DNA of 7,525 nucleotides. It comes from Prevotellaceae bacterium (lineage in GTDB: Bacteria; Bacteroidota; Bacteroidia; Bacteroidales; UBA932). The stretch is taken from contig JAITSM010000208.1 of NCBI GenBank assembly GCA_031287815.1, positions 1 to 7,525 on the forward strand, read 5' to 3'. Under the pieces are notes generated by a model. That model did not search any database. It was not told the origin of the DNA and saw only the letters and a list, made by a program, of their open reading frames with translations. Positions 4,765 through 7,525 of the stretch are shown one piece after another. Within the stretch, counting starts at the first letter, position 1, and each line of letters opens with the position of its first letter. The translations under genes and the position numbers were made by a program.

Positions 4765-5990
4765 TTTTTATACATCATAAAAGTGAGCGATGACAGTTTT
4801 TCCGGTGCGAGGATTTCGTTGGCAATATCCTGTATTTCCTGTGCGGTGAGCGCATCTATCCGCGCTTTGAGCAGGTCGAATGTTTCTACATAATCGTAGG
4901 CCATCACACTTTTCCCCTGGCTTAACATTTGCGTTTCGGCATTGTCGGCGCTAATGAACAGTTGCCCCAGCAGCTGTTTCTTGATGCGGTGCAACGAGGC
5001 GCTGCCAAAGGTTTTGGCGCATACCGCCCGCAATTCTTTTTGGATAAGCTCCACGCATTGTGGTATATTTTCTTTGTCTGCGCCGAAATAAATGGTAACG
5101 GCGCCGCTGTCGCAATAAGGCGTGTAATTGGCTTCTATCGTATAGACCAGCCCGTTTTTTTCGCGCAGCGAAGTATTCAATCGCGCGTTGGCTGCCGGCC
5201 CGCCCAGATAATTTACCAGCAATGCCAGCCCGGTACGCCTGGCGTCGTGCAGCGAGTACGCGCGATTGCCCAGTACGCAGTGCGTTTGAAAAGTCCGGCA
5301 TTTTTTGGTTACGTGAAACGGTTTGTAAGCTGCCGGGTTTTTCCGGCGGCGCTTGCTTCCTCCGGCGGGGAAGGCGCTGAAATGCTTTTCTACCATCCGC
5401 GCCATGCGTTCCGGAGAAATGTCCCCAATGCTGGAAAATACCATTTTCGAGGGGTGGTAATGTTGCCTCGTAAAATTTTTCAATTGTTCCACACTAATGC
5501 CCGCCAGCGTTCCGGGAGCGCCTAAAATAGGCATTCCCAGCGGCGAGCCTTTGAACAGCAGCGCGTCGAAATCATCGAAAATCAATTCAGCCGGATGGTC
5601 TTTGTAAGAATTTATTTCGTCAATAATAACTTCTTTTTCTTTTTTCAGCTCTTTGCCGGGAAAGGTGGAATGAAAGGCTAAATCGGCCAACAATTCCACC
5701 GCCCGCTCCATGTCGCCTTTCAGCACGGTGGCGTGAATAACCGTTTCTTCTTTTGTAGTAAAAGCGTTCAGTTCGCCGCCCACATTTTCCAGGCGGTTAT
5801 TGATAGAATAGGACGAACGCCGCTGCGTGCCTTTGAATAGCATGTGTTCCACCAGGTGCGCTATGCCGTTTTCGGCGGCGGCTTCGTCGCGCGTGCCTGC
5901 GTTAACGCTCAGCCCGCAACAGGCTACCGGCGAAGGATGGTAGCGGTGCACCACGCGCAGACCATTTGGAAGGGTATAATTTTGCTTCAC
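4761..5990 (-). CDS. M16 family zinc metallopeptidase (MPP/PqqL-like)
   Basis: The protein has ~409 residues, the usual size of single-chain bacterial M16B peptidases with two related halves. The inverted zinc motif HLVEH (His45, Glu48, His49) sits in GIAHLVEHMLFKGT. The third ligand, Glu125, is in VIIDEINSY about 76 residues later, at the family spacing. The second half carries the conserved SLREKNGLVYTIEANY segment, matching the R/Y region that contacts the peptide. No signal peptide is visible, so it probably acts in the cytoplasm. There is no in-frame ATG near the start: GTG at 5990 gives MKQNYTLPNGLRVVH, which resembles family N-termini, and TTG at 5996 is the alternative. The -7 box lies at 6014-6007, so the leader is very short. 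It is the first gene of the minus-strand cluster. Confidence 0.92.
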   Translation of the reverse strand: MKQNYTLPNGLRVVHRYHPSPVACCGLSVNAGTRDEAAAENGIAHLVEHMLFKGTQRRSSYSINNRLENVGGELNAFTTKEETVIHATVLKGDMERAVELLADLAFHSTFPGKELKKEKEVIIDEINSYKDHPAELIFDDFDALLFKGSPLGMPILGAPGTLAGISVEQLKNFTRQHYHPSKMVFSSIGDISPERMARMVEKHFSAFPAGGSKRRRKNPAAYKPFHVTKKCRTFQTHCVLGNRAYSLHDARRTGLALLVNYLGGPAANARLNTSLREKNGLVYTIEANYTPYCDSGAVTIYFGADKENIPQCVELIQKELRAVCAKTFGSASLHRIKKQLLGQLFISADNAETQMLSQGKSVMAYDYVETFDLLKARIDALTAQEIQDIANEILAPEKLSSLTFMMYKN

Positions 5991-6002
5991 GCTCAAATTT
6001 TT

Positions 6003-6033
6003 TTTGCAAAGTTAGAAAAATATCTTACCTTTG
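6003..6033 (+). promoter_or_regulatory. Consensus promoter of tRNA-Phe
   Basis: TTTG at 6003-6006, a 19-bp spacer and TACCTTTG at 6026-6033 match the Bacteroidota housekeeping promoter fully. Transcription would start about 8 bp before the mature tRNA 5' end at 6048. The region TGCAAAG (6005-6011) to CTTTGCA (6029-6035) is an inverted repeat containing both divergent -7 boxes. Confidence 0.85.
6007..6014 (-). promoter_or_regulatory. -7 promoter box of the M16 peptidase gene
   Basis: On the minus strand these bases read TAACTTTG, a perfect TAnnTTTG box, with a predicted start of transcription near 6000. It lies between the -33 and -7 elements of the opposing tRNA promoter. No TTTG is seen 19 bp upstream. 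The predicted start leaves only about 10 nt before the GTG start codon. Confidence 0.65.
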
Positions 6034-6047
6034 CACTCCTGAAAAAA

Positions 6048-6120
6048 GGTGTCATAGCTCAGTTGGTAGAGCAAAGGACTGAAAATCCTTGTGTCCGTGG
6101 TTCGATTCCACGTGACACCA
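6048..6120 (+). tRNA. tRNA-Phe (anticodon GAA)
   Basis: The full cloverleaf can be traced. The acceptor stem is GGTGTCA with TGACACC. The D stem is GCTC/GAGC around AGTTGGTA. The anticodon stem is AAGGA/TCCTT with loop CTGAAAA and anticodon GAA at 6081-6083. The T stem is CGTGG/CCACG with loop TTCGATT. The discriminator base is A at 6120, and the CCA end is not encoded. It has a consensus promoter before it and an intrinsic terminator after it, so it is a single-gene transcript. An integrase follows downstream on the same strand, which suggests this tRNA 3' end is an attachment site. Confidence 0.97.
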
Positions 6121-6127
6121 CAAAATT

Positions 6128-6167
6128 AAAATCAGGCAATTTTGAATAAAATTGCCTGATTTTTTTT
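6128..6167 (+). terminator. Intrinsic terminator after tRNA-Phe
   Basis: The stem is ATCAGGCAATTTT (6131-6143) with AAAATTGCCTGAT (6148-6160), a perfect 13 bp that can extend by A-T pairs to 6128. The loop is GAAT, and a T-run continues to 6167. It is the only textbook rho-independent terminator in the window. Confidence 0.92.
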
Positions 6168-6202
6168 AATTAAAAATCAACCTTTAAAAAGAAAAATAAT
6201 TT

Positions 6203-6234
6203 TTTGTAAGTTCGTATAAGGTTCCGTAAATTTG
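6203..6234 (+). promoter_or_regulatory. Promoter of the integrase gene
   Basis: TTTG at 6203-6206, a 20-bp spacer and TAAATTTG at 6227-6234 form a good Bacteroidota promoter, placing the transcript start near 6241 and leaving a ~40-nt AT-rich leader before the ATG at 6282. TGTGATAC occurs twice in the leader, at 6240-6247 and 6273-6280. Confidence 0.7.
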
Positions 6235-6281
6235 CAAAATGTGATACATATATGATAACTGCGATATAATATTGTGATACT

Positions 6282-7475
6282 ATGAAAAAAGTTACCTATT
6301 CTTTTATTTTTAATCGGCGTGGAAAAAAATTAGCACAAGATGAACGAGCACCAATACATCTCGAAGTATATTTCTCCCGAACAACTCGCCGGTGGCTTCC
6401 TACCGGCGTTGAAATTGAAAGCCGATATTGGGATACTAAGGCAGGATTGCCGAATAAAAAACATCCGAATTATACTGGCATATATCAAATATTAAACAAT
6501 AAAAAAAATGAAATAGAGGCTTATGAATTAAGTTTGATAAATCAAGGGGGAGAATTAACGCCGGATGTATTAAATGTATTTATCAATGGGACTAAAGACA
6601 GTTTCATTTCATTTGCCGAATGCTTTGTTTCCGATGAATTAAATGCCAAGCACATTAGTAAAAAAACAGCAACAAAATATAAATCAAATCTTGGTATTTT
6701 TAGAAATGCTGCGGGAGATATAAGATTCGCCGATATTAACGAAACTTTAATAAACAAGTTAGATTTATATTTTGTGCAACAGGGGTATGAGCAAACGACT
6801 ATTGGGAAATTTCATGCAGTAATGAAAAAATTCATAAAACTCGCCGAACGCAAGGGCGTTCTTGACATGAAAAAAAATCCCTACCTGCATTATAAGGTAA
6901 ATATGGGGCAAAGCGAACGAGTTAATTTAGAACCGTCGGAATTGCAAGCATTGGAGAGCCTTGATAGGGCAGTTATGCCGACAAATTTGATTGAAATTTT
7001 AGACCGATTCCTTTACAGTTGCTGGACAGGTATAAGGATTGGCGATATCCTTTTACTATCAAAGGATAAAATTAAACATACGGACGATGGACTTGTTGTA
7101 GAATTTATCACGGAGAAAGGTAAAGGCACCCGCCTTGTGCATCACCTGCGCCACCTTTTCAATGGGAAACCGGAAAAAATCGTGCAAAAATACCTTGACC
7201 TGTATCCGGATATAGCTACCGTGTTTCCGAAAATATCAGAACAGGAGGTTAATCGGTGTTTAAAAACATTGGCATATATGGCCGGGATAAAGAAAACTTT
7301 AACTTTTCATATGGCCCGGCATACGTGCGGAACAGCGTTAGCTGACATTACCGCCAATCCTTATCTCATCATGGATATTCTTGGGCACGGTGATATTAAA
7401 ACTTCCATGATTTACATACATCGGTCTGCAGAGCGAATAAAAAGACAACTGCAGGCAGTAACGTGGAATTGGTAA
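6282..7475 (+). CDS. Site-specific tyrosine integrase of a mobile element (Bacteroidota type)
   Basis: The 397-residue protein has the usual Bacteroidota integrase layout. An N-terminal arm-type DNA-binding region (about 1-90, with RRWLPTGVEIESRYWD) is followed by a SAM-like core-binding domain (about 105-195) and a catalytic domain (about 215-390). Catalytic residues are present: Arg252 in TGIRIGD, Lys279 in TEKGKGTR, His343 and Arg346 in FHMARHT, His369 in LGHGD, and Tyr378 in SMIYIH. It should catalyse integration and excision through a 3'-phosphotyrosine intermediate. It is AT-rich compared with the genes to its left, suggesting acquisition, and lies just downstream of tRNA-Phe, a likely attachment site. 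It is intact. The type of element (genomic island, conjugative transposon or prophage) cannot be told, because no other element gene is visible. Confidence 0.93.
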   Translation: MKKVTYSFIFNRRGKKLAQDERAPIHLEVYFSRTTRRWLPTGVEIESRYWDTKAGLPNKKHPNYTGIYQILNNKKNEIEAYELSLINQGGELTPDVLNVFINGTKDSFISFAECFVSDELNAKHISKKTATKYKSNLGIFRNAAGDIRFADINETLINKLDLYFVQQGYEQTTIGKFHAVMKKFIKLAERKGVLDMKKNPYLHYKVNMGQSERVNLEPSELQALESLDRAVMPTNLIEILDRFLYSCWTGIRIGDILLLSKDKIKHTDDGLVVEFITEKGKGTRLVHHLRHLFNGKPEKIVQKYLDLYPDIATVFPKISEQEVNRCLKTLAYMAGIKKTLTFHMARHTCGTALADITANPYLIMDILGHGDIKTSMIYIHRSAERIKRQLQAVTWNW

Positions 7476-7477
7476 CC

Positions 7478-7525
7478 TCATGCTCCCTCCACGTATTCTT
7501 CTTCGCCGCCGGACGCCGGTTTCAG
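7478..7525 (-). CDS. Possible C-terminus of a GC-rich gene entering from the right (partial)
   Basis: On the minus strand, the last bases read LKPASGGEEEYVEGA and then TGA at 7480-7478, three bases past the integrase stop codon. The GC-rich composition resembles the host-like genes rather than the integrase. If real, the gene converges on the integrase with almost no space between. Only 15 codons are visible, so no family can be assigned; the plus strand is also open here from an ATG at 7480 but gives an arginine-rich, less plausible reading. Confidence 0.35.
   Translation of the reverse strand: MKPASGGEEEYVEGA

Noticed and set aside
7483..7495. Second attachment site matching the tRNA-Phe 3' end
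   Set aside because: Only the 7-mer TCCACGT is shared with the tRNA T-arm region, which is too short to be an attachment core.

Overview
The window looks like a chromosomal segment of a Bacteroidota species, most likely of the order Bacteroidales. The evidence is the repeated promoter signature TAnnTTTG (once with TTTG exactly 19 bp upstream), weak or absent Shine-Dalgarno sites, a Bacteroidota-type antitoxin/VapC pair, and a Bacteroidota-type tyrosine integrase with a large N-terminal arm-binding region. Most genes have moderate-to-high GC. The integrase at the right is clearly more AT-rich.

Layout, left to right. Bases 1-210 hold a five-unit, exactly 42-bp tandem array; each unit carries a 22-bp palindrome. 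It is open in all three forward frames, and one frame reads as a chain of CxxC-X10-CxxC zinc-ribbon-like half-sites, possibly the C-terminus of a gene entering from the left. A heptamer-armed palindrome (239-308) closes it. Then come a lipoprotein of unknown role (392-1543, +), a VapB-like antitoxin and VapC PIN-domain toxin (1670-2329, +), and a secreted thioredoxin-fold protein with a CGWC active site (2453-3013, +). A second heptamer-armed palindrome (3010-3122) sits between this gene and the convergent minus-strand cluster. That cluster, in transcription order, is an M16 zinc peptidase (5990-4761), a SAM-dependent O-methyltransferase (4674-4033) and XerD (4036-3098). The last two overlap by ATGA, and a third heptamer-armed palindrome (4709-4764) separates the peptidase from the methyltransferase.

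Bases 5991-6047 carry two back-to-back overlapping promoters, one for the peptidase and one for tRNA-Phe(GAA) (6048-6120). The tRNA is followed by a strong intrinsic terminator and then by an AT-rich tyrosine integrase (6282-7475). This is the classical arrangement of an element integrated at a tRNA gene, although the far attachment site is not visible. The last ~48 bases may be the C-terminus of a GC-rich minus-strand gene.

The most unusual content is the family of three palindromes. Each has a short GC-rich self-complementary core flanked by arms of tandem 7-mers. The heptamer differs at each locus but always contains a stop triplet. Because 7 is not divisible by 3, tandem copies put stops in every frame of a strand entering the arm. 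Every annotated gene end that touches one of these elements takes its stop codon from it. They look like all-frame translation stops combined with transcript-end hairpins. XerD's C-terminal tail and the start of the methyltransferase gene appear to have been altered by the same kind of repeat.
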